A stretch of DNA of 36,828 nucleotides from an uncultured Eggerthellaceae bacterium (GTDB lineage: Bacteria; Actinomycetota; Coriobacteriia; Coriobacteriales; Eggerthellaceae), in contig CAJUFC010000194.1 in NCBI GenBank assembly GCA_910585565.1, positions 1 to 36,828 of the forward strand, read 5' to 3'. This document shows positions 7,899 through 15,730 of the stretch, piece by piece; position 1 is the first letter of the stretch, and each line of letters starts with the position of its first letter. The notes beneath the pieces are model-generated. The model was given only the letters and a program-made list of their open reading frames with translations. It searched no databases and was not told the origin of the DNA. The translations under genes and the position numbers were made by a program.

Positions 7899-9425
7899 TC
7901 AGGTATGAGATTCGCCTTTGGCGTCATCGATGATGTCGAGAAGCTCCTGCAAGGAGTGGATGTCCATCTTCCGATAGATGTTATAGATGTGCGTCTTCAC
8001 GGTGTGGTTGGATATGAACAGCGCATTCTGGATGTATTCGGCGTTTCTGCCCTTGGACAGAAGCGTGAACACTTCTATCTCTCGCGGAGTGAGGCAATAC
8101 TGCTCGCAGACCAAGATGGAGATGTCCACCTCGGGCGCATCTTCGGCGCATTCGGCGTCGGCCTGCTCTTCGATGACCTTGGGCATGGCCTTGACGGGCT
8201 TGTAGTGGTCGGCTCGCCAAGGGGCGCGCTCGATGGAGAAGGACAGCACGACCACGGCCATCACGAACATGGCGGATATGGCTATGCTGAAGGGGGTGAT
8301 AGCGGCCTCCGAGAAGCTGCCCCACACGACGAAGCCCGCGACGATGCCGACAACGAACATGCCGTACTCAAGGGCCTGATTGATGCCGAGAATGATGGTG
8401 GCGTTGAGGTCGAACGTCCGAATCAAGTCAACGAGGAACACGATCACCAGCAGGAAGCAGAAGATGAAGCCGGTCATGATCAGGAACGCCGCTATCTGGG
8501 GGAAGGGGCCCGCCCCATAGGGAAGAATCAGCATGCCGCAGAGAGACAAGATGATGGAGGCGTTGATGGCTGGGTTGAGGTTGGGGAGAAACGCCGAGCG
8601 CGAATAGAGCAAGAAGATGACGAGCCCTGCAAGCCCTGACCCCAGAATCGAGATGGGGTCGGACGTCGGCAGCAGCGTCGTGTCGGGCGTATAGCATCCC
8701 TGCATGACGCCAAAGCATAGCGACATCACCATGAGCTGCGTCGTTGCCTTGAGGAAGGGCCGCTTGGCGGACTCCCAGTCCATGATGGAGATGCCGGTCG
8801 GCTCGTTGTGGCGCATGGGTATGCCGCGCGTGCCCATGAGCAGCATGATGCCGGAGAGCAGAGGCAGGCAGGCCATGACGATAACGACGACGTCTTGGGC
8901 CAGGTGAGCCCCCAGATAGTCCACGATGCAGGCGAGGATCGCCGAGGCCCCCATCACTTGCCCGGACAGGTTTCGCGAGGTCTCAGAGTATATTCTGAGC
9001 CAGAACAGGGTGAGGATGGCCTCTGACGCGCCAATCAGTATGACTGATGCGATGGTGAACGGGATGCCAAAGGGCGACAGCAAGATGAGTCCTGCGCTGC
9101 CCAGCACGCCCGCGACGATAGCGGAGATGGCTGGCACATGGTTCGTGTTCTGCTCCTTGGGCGGCATCTTGGACATGAGAAAGCCGCCGAGCAGAAAGAA
9201 GACGCACAGTGATGCGTTGATGCCAATCTGTCGCGAGATGAGGTAGGAAGAGGCCACGTCGTCATCGCTGATGGGAATCGGCTGGTATAAGACCATGAAG
9301 TGCCATCCCAGCAAAAGCCCGAATCCCATGAGGCCGATTCCGGGATTCATGAAGGGGTTGACCTTCTCGGTGGCGCTGTGCTGCTCTGGCTTCAATGCAT
9401 CGTTTGGCTCATTCAGTGCATTCAT
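7899..9425 (-). CDS. Membrane-bound LuxR-family transcriptional regulator (multi-TM sensor plus HTH)
   Basis: The 508-residue protein joins a polytopic membrane domain (residues about 25-405, roughly 12 hydrophobic segments, MFS-like) to a C-terminal LuxR/GerE helix-turn-helix. The HTH region is CLTPREIEVFTLLSKGRNAEYIQNALFISNHTVKTHIYNIYRKM (quoted in part: TPREIEVF at its start, SNHTVKTHIYNIYRKM at its end). Between them lies an acidic linker with no receiver domain, so the membrane part is the probable sensor and there is no partner kinase. This architecture is common in Eggerthella relatives, where such regulators control genes for metabolism of catechols and other small aromatics. AGAGGA precedes the ATG by 6 nt. 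The gene is divergent from the molybdenum enzyme across a 317-base region, so it is the prime candidate for that enzyme's inducer-sensing activator. Confidence 0.92.
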   Translation of the reverse strand: MNALNEPNDALKPEQHSATEKVNPFMNPGIGLMGFGLLLGWHFMVLYQPIPISDDDVASSYLISRQIGINASLCVFFLLGGFLMSKMPPKEQNTNHVPAISAIVAGVLGSAGLILLSPFGIPFTIASVILIGASEAILTLFWLRIYSETSRNLSGQVMGASAILACIVDYLGAHLAQDVVVIVMACLPLLSGIMLLMGTRGIPMRHNEPTGISIMDWESAKRPFLKATTQLMVMSLCFGVMQGCYTPDTTLLPTSDPISILGSGLAGLVIFLLYSRSAFLPNLNPAINASIILSLCGMLILPYGAGPFPQIAAFLIMTGFIFCFLLVIVFLVDLIRTFDLNATIILGINQALEYGMFVVGIVAGFVVWGSFSEAAITPFSIAISAMFVMAVVVLSFSIERAPWRADHYKPVKAMPKVIEEQADAECAEDAPEVDISILVCEQYCLTPREIEVFTLLSKGRNAEYIQNALFISNHTVKTHIYNIYRKMDIHSLQELLDIIDDAKGESHT

Positions 9426-9742
9426 GGAATCCTCTTATGCGCTTCGTCGTCGAACAACTGCGAAAAGCTCTTCCTATCTGGGAGAAGTTTTCGTTCTCAT
9501 ACCCTCAGTCATAGACGGTTTGAGCAACCTCTCAGGCGCTTTCGACGGCAAAATCAGACGTCGGAAGCGATTGTGGGCAGCCAGTCAACCATCTACTGTT
9601 GAAAGCAGCTTCAAACTTGGCTGAAGCTATTCGGCTATAAAGGGATTTCAATGGGATTCTATCTGACGTGGGAGGAAATGCAAGATATTTTGTGGCGATG
9701 TTTTTGTGAACGTTGAAAGTCGAGTGAGAAAGAGGAGTGAGA
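9426..9742. promoter_or_regulatory. Divergent control region between the LuxR regulator and the molybdenum-enzyme operon
   Basis: A 317-base AT-richer region without a supported gene. It holds an inverted repeat AGCTTCA-N8-TGAAGCT (9607-9613 and 9622-9628) and, just downstream, a -10-like TATAAA (9636-9641) with no acceptable -35 at 16-18 bases. That pattern fits a promoter needing an activator. The transcript would have a leader of roughly 95 bases before the ATG at 9743. The assignment of the repeat as a LuxR operator is inference. Confidence 0.45.
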
Positions 9743-12316
9743 ATGTCAAAAGACGAGAAGACCGTATATAAGTCTTTGGGTTTGTGCGGGTTCGGACTGG
9801 GTTCGAATTCTGCTGCCGTTGACGTGAAAGACGGCAAGATCCTGCGCATCCGTCCGATGCATTACGATGACGCCTATGACATCAAGGACATGAATCCGTG
9901 GCGCATCGAGGTCAACGGGGCCGTGCTCGAGCCCAAGGACAAGACGATGCCGACGCCGCTTCAGTTCGCGTACAAGAAGCGTGTCTATTCCAAGAACAGG
10001 GTGCCCTATCCGCTGATTCGCGTTGACTGGGACCCGAATGGCGAGCGTCATCCCGAGACCCGCGGCAAGTCCAAGTATCGTCGCATCTCGTGGGACGAGG
10101 CAACCGACATCATCGCGTCTGAGCTGAAGCGCATTCACAAGGAATACGGACCGCTTGCCGTGCTGGCCCAGGTGGACGGCCACGGCGAGTCCAAGATCAT
10201 CCATGCGGCTCACGGCTGCCCGGGCAAGCTGCTCGACCTCATGGGCGGCTACACCCTGCAGGCTCGCCAGCCTGACAGCTGGGAAGGCTGGACGTGGGGC
10301 GCCAAGCACATCTGGGGCATGGACCCGGTCGGCAAGCAGGGCAACGTGCAGAACCTGTTCCAGGACATCGCTGAGAACGGTGATGCGGTTCTGTACTGGG
10401 GTGCTGATCCTGAGACCACGCCGTGGGGCTGGGGCGGCATGCAGCCTGGGCGCCTGGTGCGTTGGCTCCATGACGTCGGCTTGAAGTCCATCTTCATCTC
10501 GCCTGACCTGAACTACACCGGTGCCGCCCATGAGGGCAAGTGGATTCCCATCCTCCCCAACACCGACGCGGCGCTGCACTGCGCGCTTGCCTATGTGTGG
10601 ATCACCGAGGACACCTACGACAAGGAGTACCTCGCCACGCACGCTGTCGGGTTCGAGGACTTCAAGGACTACATCCTCGGCGTCGAGGACGGCGTTCCCA
10701 AGACGCCGAAGTGGGCATCGCCCATCACCGGCATCTCCGAGCGTCAGATCAAGGCGTTGGCGCGCTACTGGGCCACTCACGTGGTCTCCATCGCGCACTG
10801 CGCTGGCGGCGGCCTCATCCGCGCTGCCTACTCGAGCGAGCCCGCTCGCCTCGAGGTTGCGCTGTTGGCCATGCAGGGTCTCGGCAAGCCGGGCGCTGGC
10901 CAGATCAACTTCATGGACTGGGGTCTGTTCGGCATCGACGAGATCTATCCGCTGCCGCGCTCTGCGTGCCAGCCTGACCTGTCTTCTGTGTACAACGGCT
11001 GGGCGATGCTCACTTACCCGGTGAACTTCATTCCGAAGACCCTCATCCCCGAGGCCATCATGAACCCGCCGATCAAATGGCGCGGCGGCCATGTCATTGC
11101 TGGTCTTCCCGCCGAGGACCAGGTTGTCGAGTGGGACTTCCCGCACAATGGCGACTATGAGCTGCACATGATCTGGACTGACAGCCCCTGCTGGCAGACC
11201 TGCTGGAACGGTGGCTTCGATATGCAGCGCGCGCTCCGTCACCCGAACCTCGAGTTCATCCTGGCGCAGCACCCCTGGCTCGAGAATGACTGCCTGTTCG
11301 CAGACATCATCCTGCCCACCACCACCAAGCTCGAGGTCAACGACATCTCCAACGACCTGTTCAGCGGTCAGTACAACATGCTCATGCATGAGGAGCAGGC
11401 TATCCCGCACGTGGGCGAGTCTAAGTCTGACTTCGAGGCCGTGGGCGAGGTCGCCAAGAAGCTCGGCCTGTATGAGCCGTATGCCGAGGGCACCGAGGAA
11501 GAGCTCATCAAGAAGGGCTTCGAGAACTCTGGCGTCCAGAACTTCGTTTCGTACGAGGAGTGGCTTGAGAAGGGCTACTACGTCGTGCCCACCGCCGAGG
11601 ATTGGGAGGACGACCCGCGCGGCATGCGTCCGTTCTATGACGATCCTGAGGGCAATCCGCTGCAGACACCGACGGGCCTCATCGAGTTCAAGTCCACGCT
11701 ACTCGAGCAGTTCTTCCCGGATGATGAGGAGCGCCCGCCTGTGCCGCACTTCGTGCCGTATGGCGAGTCTCACTCCGAGAGCTTCCTGCATCCGCGCGCC
11801 GAGGAGTATCCGTTCCTGCTCATCACCAACCACCCGCGTTGGCGCGTGCACGCCCAAAACGACGACAACACCTGGTGCCGCGAGATCGAGACCTGCAAGG
11901 TGCAAGGCCCCGACGGCTATATGTATGAGCCGATTTGGGTGAACCCGAAAGATGCGGTGGTCCTTGGCGTTGAGGACGGCGACATCGTCAAGATGTTCAA
12001 CGAGCGCGGCACCGTTCTCGGCGGCATCCGCCTGTCCGAGCGCGTCATCCCGCATGCGGTGTATCAAGATCATGGCACGCGCGTCGACAACATCGTCATC
12101 GGCGAGTTCGACCGCGCTGGTGCCAACAACCTCATCTGCCCCTCCAACACCACTTCGAAGAACGCTCCTGGCGAGGTTACCAACAGCTTCCTCGTGAATC
12201 TGGAGAAGGTTGACGTGTTCGAGCTGGCCGAGCAGTATCCCGAGGCCTTCAAGAACCGTGGCTACGAGCCGGAGACCGGCCTGATCGCAATCGACAGGAT
12301 CGTGGAAGGAGCCTAG
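9743..12316 (+). CDS. Molybdopterin oxidoreductase, pyrogallol hydroxytransferase / catechol dehydroxylase-like large subunit
   Basis: This 857-residue DMSO-reductase-superfamily enzyme is closest in layout to AthL, the large subunit of Pelobacter pyrogallol-phloroglucinol transhydroxylase (about 875 residues). As in AthL, the N-terminal [4Fe-4S] cysteines of the superfamily are missing (only Cys15 is near the N-terminus), and there is no Tat signal, so it is cytoplasmic. QPDSWEGW places Asp178-Ser179-Trp180 where, from memory, AthL has Asp174, the Mo ligand Ser175 and Trp176; His147 (DGHGES) could match AthL His144 and Tyr402 (DEIYPLP) Tyr404. The C-terminal molybdopterin-dinucleotide-binding domain is present (LLITNHPRWRVHAQ, VWVNPKDA-like text, near 685-800). 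AGGAG is 5 nt before the ATG. Codon choice is strongly biased (AAG, GAC, CTC, GGC), suggesting high expression. Related enzymes in gut Actinobacteria remove the para-hydroxyl from catechols, so the reaction may be dehydroxylation or transhydroxylation; sequence alone does not decide. Confidence 0.92.
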   Translation: MSKDEKTVYKSLGLCGFGLGSNSAAVDVKDGKILRIRPMHYDDAYDIKDMNPWRIEVNGAVLEPKDKTMPTPLQFAYKKRVYSKNRVPYPLIRVDWDPNGERHPETRGKSKYRRISWDEATDIIASELKRIHKEYGPLAVLAQVDGHGESKIIHAAHGCPGKLLDLMGGYTLQARQPDSWEGWTWGAKHIWGMDPVGKQGNVQNLFQDIAENGDAVLYWGADPETTPWGWGGMQPGRLVRWLHDVGLKSIFISPDLNYTGAAHEGKWIPILPNTDAALHCALAYVWITEDTYDKEYLATHAVGFEDFKDYILGVEDGVPKTPKWASPITGISERQIKALARYWATHVVSIAHCAGGGLIRAAYSSEPARLEVALLAMQGLGKPGAGQINFMDWGLFGIDEIYPLPRSACQPDLSSVYNGWAMLTYPVNFIPKTLIPEAIMNPPIKWRGGHVIAGLPAEDQVVEWDFPHNGDYELHMIWTDSPCWQTCWNGGFDMQRALRHPNLEFILAQHPWLENDCLFADIILPTTTKLEVNDISNDLFSGQYNMLMHEEQAIPHVGESKSDFEAVGEVAKKLGLYEPYAEGTEEELIKKGFENSGVQNFVSYEEWLEKGYYVVPTAEDWEDDPRGMRPFYDDPEGNPLQTPTGLIEFKSTLLEQFFPDDEERPPVPHFVPYGESHSESFLHPRAEEYPFLLITNHPRWRVHAQNDDNTWCREIETCKVQGPDGYMYEPIWVNPKDAVVLGVEDGDIVKMFNERGTVLGGIRLSERVIPHAVYQDHGTRVDNIVIGEFDRAGANNLICPSNTTSKNAPGEVTNSFLVNLEKVDVFELAEQYPEAFKNRGYEPETGLIAIDRIVEGA

Positions 12317-12321
12317 AGCTT

Positions 12322-13146
12322 ATGAAAACATTCGTTGTAGACATTGATCGCTGCATCGGTTGTCACAACTGCCAGATTGTCTGCAAGGACGAGCATTGCG
12401 ACAACGACTGGATGCCGTACGCGGCTCCTCAGCCCGACACCGGCCAGTTCTGGATGAAGGTCAACGAGCAGGAGCGCGGCCAGACCCCGAAGGTGCGCGT
12501 CACCTACACCCCGATCTTCTGCCAGCACTGCGAGGACGCTCCTTGCATGAAAGCAGCCGAGAACGGCGCGGTGTATCGCCGCGAGGACGGTCTCGTGGTC
12601 ATCGACCCTGCGAAGGCCAAGAACCAGAAGGCCATCATGGATGCGTGCCCCTATGGCGTCGTCTATTGGAACGAGGCGCTGGCCATTCCGCAGAAGTGCA
12701 CGGGTTGCGCCCACTTGCTCGATGATGGCTGGAAGGTCCCGCGCTGCGTCGATGCGTGCGCTCACGACGCCATCCTCTTCGGCGAAGAGGAAGAGCTGGC
12801 CGAGAAGCTGGCCCAGGCGGTGGATCTGAAGCCCAACCTCAGCACGAAGCCGCGCGTTCACTACCTCAACCTTCCCAAGCGCTTCTTGGCGGGCGAGGTT
12901 GCGGACCTGGAGGAGGAAGAGGTCCTCATCGGTGCCGAGGTGACGCTGACCAACCTTGAGACGGGCCAGACCTACACCCAGAGGACGGACGAGTTCGGTG
13001 ACTTCTGGTTCAAGCAGATCGAAGCTGCCGACTATGCCATCGACGTCACGTATGACGGATACATGCCGCGTCACGTGGAGGACTTCATCTCCACCAAGGA
13101 CAAGGACCTCAACGTCGATACGATCGCGATGTACAAGGCCGTCTAG
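12322..13146 (+). CDS. Fe-S small subunit, pyrogallol hydroxytransferase (AthS)-like
   Basis: A 274-residue electron-transfer partner of the upstream molybdenum enzyme, starting 5 bases after its stop. Twelve cysteines fall in ferredoxin-type groups: Cys11-Cys14-Cys17-Cys21, then CQHCEDAPC, ACPYG, CTGC and CVDAC, enough for three [4Fe-4S] clusters as in AthS (275 residues) rather than the four of most DmsB-like subunits. After about residue 190 there is a beta-rich, carboxypeptidase-regulatory/Cna-B-like domain (GAEVTLTNLETG ... TDEFGDFWF ... YAIDVTYDGY). This extra C-terminal barrel is a distinctive feature of AthS, which makes the match specific. No Tat signal is present. GGAG lies 11 nt upstream of the ATG, partly within the previous gene, so coupling is likely. 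Confidence 0.93.
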   Translation: MKTFVVDIDRCIGCHNCQIVCKDEHCDNDWMPYAAPQPDTGQFWMKVNEQERGQTPKVRVTYTPIFCQHCEDAPCMKAAENGAVYRREDGLVVIDPAKAKNQKAIMDACPYGVVYWNEALAIPQKCTGCAHLLDDGWKVPRCVDACAHDAILFGEEEELAEKLAQAVDLKPNLSTKPRVHYLNLPKRFLAGEVADLEEEEVLIGAEVTLTNLETGQTYTQRTDEFGDFWFKQIEAADYAIDVTYDGYMPRHVEDFISTKDKDLNVDTIAMYKAV

Positions 13147-13185
13147 CCCAAGCCCAGAGCAACCATTCAAAGAAAGGTCTCGAAC

Positions 13186-13653
13186 ATGAGGATTGCACCA
13201 CATCACCTAGGCGCCTACTGCGTCGATATCGATGAATCCATCGGCTTTTACACGGACGTTCTCGGATTCAGGCATCTGTTCTCCACCGAGACCATGGAGG
13301 GCGACAAGCCCTTGAAGATGGCATGGGTGAAAAGCGACGATGGCGTGGTCATCGAGCTTTTGGAGCAAGAGGACAAGTCCACCATCGATGCGGCGAACAA
13401 GTGCCTCAATCACTTTGCCGTTCGCGTCGATGACATGGACGAGATCGTAAGCCGTCTGAACGAGAAAGGCGTCGCAATCGAGGCTGGTCCCTTTGATGCG
13501 CTGTGCCCGTTCGATCGGCCTCTTGGGAGCGCTGATGCGGACGTGTTCACGAAGTACGGGGACAAGGGAGCCCATCTGAAGATCATGTTCTTCAGGGGTC
13601 CGGGCGGAGAGCGCATCGAGGCCGTGCAGGACAACATCGGTCCGATCGAGTAG
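13186..13653 (+). CDS. VOC-superfamily (glyoxalase/dioxygenase fold) protein in the molybdenum-enzyme operon
   Basis: The 155-residue protein has the paired beta-alpha-beta-beta-beta modules of the vicinal-oxygen-chelate fold. The four expected metal ligands are visible as His7 (HHLG), Glu57 (VIELLEQ), His76 (LNHFAVRV) and Glu145 (ERIEAVQ). This pattern occurs in glyoxalase I, methylmalonyl-CoA epimerase and extradiol-type enzymes. AAAGG precedes the ATG by 9 nt, and the gene lies 39 bases after the Fe-S subunit, so it is probably the third gene of the operon. The context suggests action on the aromatic substrate or product, for example isomerisation, ring modification or binding, but no specific reaction can be assigned. 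Confidence 0.85.
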   Translation: MRIAPHHLGAYCVDIDESIGFYTDVLGFRHLFSTETMEGDKPLKMAWVKSDDGVVIELLEQEDKSTIDAANKCLNHFAVRVDDMDEIVSRLNEKGVAIEAGPFDALCPFDRPLGSADADVFTKYGDKGAHLKIMFFRGPGGERIEAVQDNIGPIE

Positions 13654-13726
13654 CTTTTCGCGGGCTGCTTGCCGCAAGGGCGCCTCTCGGTGGATGAGGC
13701 TCCTGTGGCAAGGGTGGTCCTCCGGG

Positions 13727-13758
13727 GCATCCCGACAAACCCCTAGGTGTCGGGGTGC
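13727..13758 (+). terminator. First of two hairpins after the polyphenol-enzyme operon
   Basis: The arms GCATCCCGACA (13727-13737) and TGTCGGGGTGC (13748-13758) pair over 11 positions with one G-T, loop 10 nt. No T-run follows directly. It may add to termination by the stronger hairpin just downstream or stabilise the transcript 3' end. Confidence 0.5.
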
Positions 13759-13770
13759 TCGGATCCAAGA

Positions 13771-13804
13771 TGCGGGAGCGCGCGTGCGCTCCCGCATTCC
13801 TTTT
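13771..13804 (+). terminator. Strong intrinsic terminator of the molybdenum-enzyme operon
   Basis: A perfect 11-bp GC-rich stem, TGCGGGAGCGC (13771-13781) with GCGCTCCCGCA (13786-13796), has a 4-nt loop and is followed by TTCCTTTT. It lies about 120 bases past the VOC gene and ends the three-gene operon before the second LuxR gene. Confidence 0.85.
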
Positions 13805-13917
13805 GGGGTCATGGCGGTGCTTGCTCCACATGGCTGCGATTGCGGCACATGCGGATGTGCGATGGATGTTGCCGTGCGGGCATCGGCGCGCGGGTGCGCG
13901 ATGTCGCGAATCGTCGG

Positions 13918-13946
13918 TTGTGCCTTTGGGGCGCCGCGAATACAAT
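13918..13946 (+). promoter_or_regulatory. Candidate sigma70 promoter of the second LuxR regulator
   Basis: TTGTGC (13918-13923) and TACAAT (13941-13946) are spaced by 17 bases. The -10 matches the consensus at five of six positions, the -35 at three. Transcription would start near 13953, upstream of both candidate start codons of the regulator. Confidence 0.5.
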
Positions 13947-13980
13947 TGCTGGCAGCGTATATTGATCAACCGGTTCGCAC

Positions 13981-15603
13981 ATGCGCGAAGGGGGCGCGGT
14001 TGCCAAGCGAAAGGCCGCCCTGCCGTCTTGGGCTTGCGCGGGCTGGCGCACTTGCGAGGGGAAGCGGTTCGTGCGCAGAGAGCATATAGTGGCTGTTGTG
14101 GGCATGGCCTTGTTTTGGCCGGTTTTGAGAAACCCCTTCTTGCTCGGGCTGCTCTCGTCCGAGCGCTCCGAGATGGGCCTCGCTGCTCGCTACACCCTCT
14201 TCTTTGCGGCGGCTGCGTTTGCTGCCGCTGTGGCGTATGCCCTCGTGCGCATGTGTCGCGCAAGGGCTGCGGCTTCACCTGATGCGCGCCCCGATGGCTG
14301 GTGGCTCTGCCTTGCGGGTCGTGTGTTCGTGGCGTCAGCCGTGGCGGCTGGCGCAGGATACCTAGCATGCGTCTTGCTGAATGACGCAGGCGTGGCCGTA
14401 TTTGCGATTGGCTGCGTTTGCTGTGCGTGCGCGACAAGCGGCGCCGTCTTTGCGTGGTTTTCGGTATTGGGGCGCTTCGAGCTTGCTGAGGCGCTGGGCG
14501 TCTGCGCGCTGTCGTTTGCGCTGAGCTTCCTTTCGTTCTCGTTCGATCTGCTGCCTGAGGCGATGCTGAAGCCAGCCCAAGCGTTCTTTCCGGTATCGTC
14601 ATGCCTGATCGGATATGCCCTCAGTCGGCGCCTTGTGGTCTCTCCGAGCGGAGCTGCGCTCTCGTGTGAGCAGGAGGCAGGCGCCAAGCGAGGGTGGCTG
14701 GTCGTTGCGCTTTGCTTGGTGTGCCTGTTTGCAAGCATCTTCGTCTCGGCCATCAATGCCTCGATGCTTACGAGCTACATGGCCAAGCCTGGGTCGTATC
14801 TCACCTATGCCGTCTCGGCACTCAGCGCGCTATGCCTCGTGGCCGTCTTTTGCGTATCGAGGCATCCGCCGGTGATGTTGGCGGGTGGGCTGCTCGTCGG
14901 TGCTGCGGTGGTGTTGCTTGCAGCGTTTTCCATGCTTGGCCTAGGCACTGGCATGGGGTTGCCGACGACCTCCCATACGGTGATGGAGTTCTTGCTGTTC
15001 GCCTGCTTGCTGTCGGTGCGCCAGACGTCTGCGCCTTCTGCTCAGGCGGCTTTGTTCGTGATTGCGACGAGCGCCATCAGTTGGTGCGAACGCGTGGTGC
15101 TTCCCTATTTGTTCAGCGTGCGTGGGGCGCAGCTCACCGATTTCGGAACGTCGATGGCGCTCGTCGCGTGCGCCATCGTGTCGTTTTTGGCGTTGGCTTC
15201 GGTGGGCGTGACGCTGCTGTACGTCGCGAAGGGGGCTTCGCCTTTGCGGGGACAGGCGAGCGATGCCGACGCTGCTGATGGCGACGGGCGACAGGCCACG
15301 GCCACGGCCGATGATTGCATCATTGACGGTGCGTCGGACGCTCTTGAGGCGGCTGCTCCCGCCTCGCATGATGCGCAGCCGCTTCTGCCTACGAATGTGC
15401 AGAAGGTCGCGTCCGCTCATGGGCTCACCCCGCGCGAGACCGACGTGCTCGAGCTGGTGGCTCGCGGATATAGCGTCCGAAAGATATCCGAGACGCTATG
15501 CATCTCGCCAAGCACCGTGCAGGGGCATATGCGCAACGTGTACGCCAAGCTGGGTTTGCACTCGCGCCAAGAGGTCATCGACCGTTGCCAGGATTGCGCC
15601 TGA
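13981..15603 (+). CDS. Second membrane-bound LuxR-family regulator
   Basis: Up to 540 residues: a polytopic N-terminal domain with about ten to twelve hydrophobic segments (first at IVAVVGMALFWPVL), a long low-complexity linker rich in Ala, Asp and Gly (about 425-470), and a C-terminal LuxR HTH (LTPRETDVLELVARGYSVRKISETL and SPSTVQGHMRNVYAKLG, quoted in pieces). There is no receiver domain. The start is uncertain: the ATG at 13981 has no good ribosome binding site, while a GTG at 14071 follows GAGGGG by about 8 nt and starts 30 residues later, just before the first membrane segment. The gene lies between the molybdenum-enzyme operon and the esterase and could sense the substrate or ester precursor. 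It is a paralogue in architecture, not a duplicate, of the regulator at 7899-9425. Confidence 0.9.
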   Translation: MREGGAVAKRKAALPSWACAGWRTCEGKRFVRREHIVAVVGMALFWPVLRNPFLLGLLSSERSEMGLAARYTLFFAAAAFAAAVAYALVRMCRARAAASPDARPDGWWLCLAGRVFVASAVAAGAGYLACVLLNDAGVAVFAIGCVCCACATSGAVFAWFSVLGRFELAEALGVCALSFALSFLSFSFDLLPEAMLKPAQAFFPVSSCLIGYALSRRLVVSPSGAALSCEQEAGAKRGWLVVALCLVCLFASIFVSAINASMLTSYMAKPGSYLTYAVSALSALCLVAVFCVSRHPPVMLAGGLLVGAAVVLLAAFSMLGLGTGMGLPTTSHTVMEFLLFACLLSVRQTSAPSAQAALFVIATSAISWCERVVLPYLFSVRGAQLTDFGTSMALVACAIVSFLALASVGVTLLYVAKGASPLRGQASDADAADGDGRQATATADDCIIDGASDALEAAAPASHDAQPLLPTNVQKVASAHGLTPRETDVLELVARGYSVRKISETLCISPSTVQGHMRNVYAKLGLHSRQEVIDRCQDCA

Positions 15604-15610
15604 ACGGGCG

Positions 15611-15622
15611 TTTCTTAAGAAA
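15611..15622. promoter_or_regulatory. Palindrome upstream of the esterase gene
   Basis: TTTCTTAAGAAA is a perfect 12-bp palindrome 8 bases after the LuxR stop, followed 4 bases later by TATATT (15627-15632). It could be an operator near an esterase promoter; no good -35 was found, so the assignment is weak. Confidence 0.3.
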
Positions 15623-15730
15623 AACCTATATTCGGCATGTTTTATGGGGTGCGTCAAAGTCGCCTGTGTCCTACCGTATCGATAGCGCGAAGAGCGCACA
15701 TATACGTTCGGAGGGACGAAGGGATTTGCT

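Larger units (their letters stand above)
13654..13980. other. Intergenic region between the VOC gene and the second LuxR gene
   Basis: The first half carries the two terminator hairpins. The second half has no supported gene and ends in the promoter candidate TTGTGC-N17-TACAAT. No ribosome binding site obviously serves the ATG at 13981. Confidence 0.6.

Noticed and set aside
9678..9716. A 12-codon frame (MQDILWRCFCER) in the leader of the molybdenum-enzyme operon
   Set aside because: GGAGG is only 2 nt before the ATG, too close for efficient initiation, and so short a frame can occur by chance; kept only as a note.
9746..11410. A 554-residue minus-strand frame under the molybdenum enzyme
   Set aside because: It mirrors the codon bias of the real gene on the plus strand and shows no recognisable fold or ribosome binding site.
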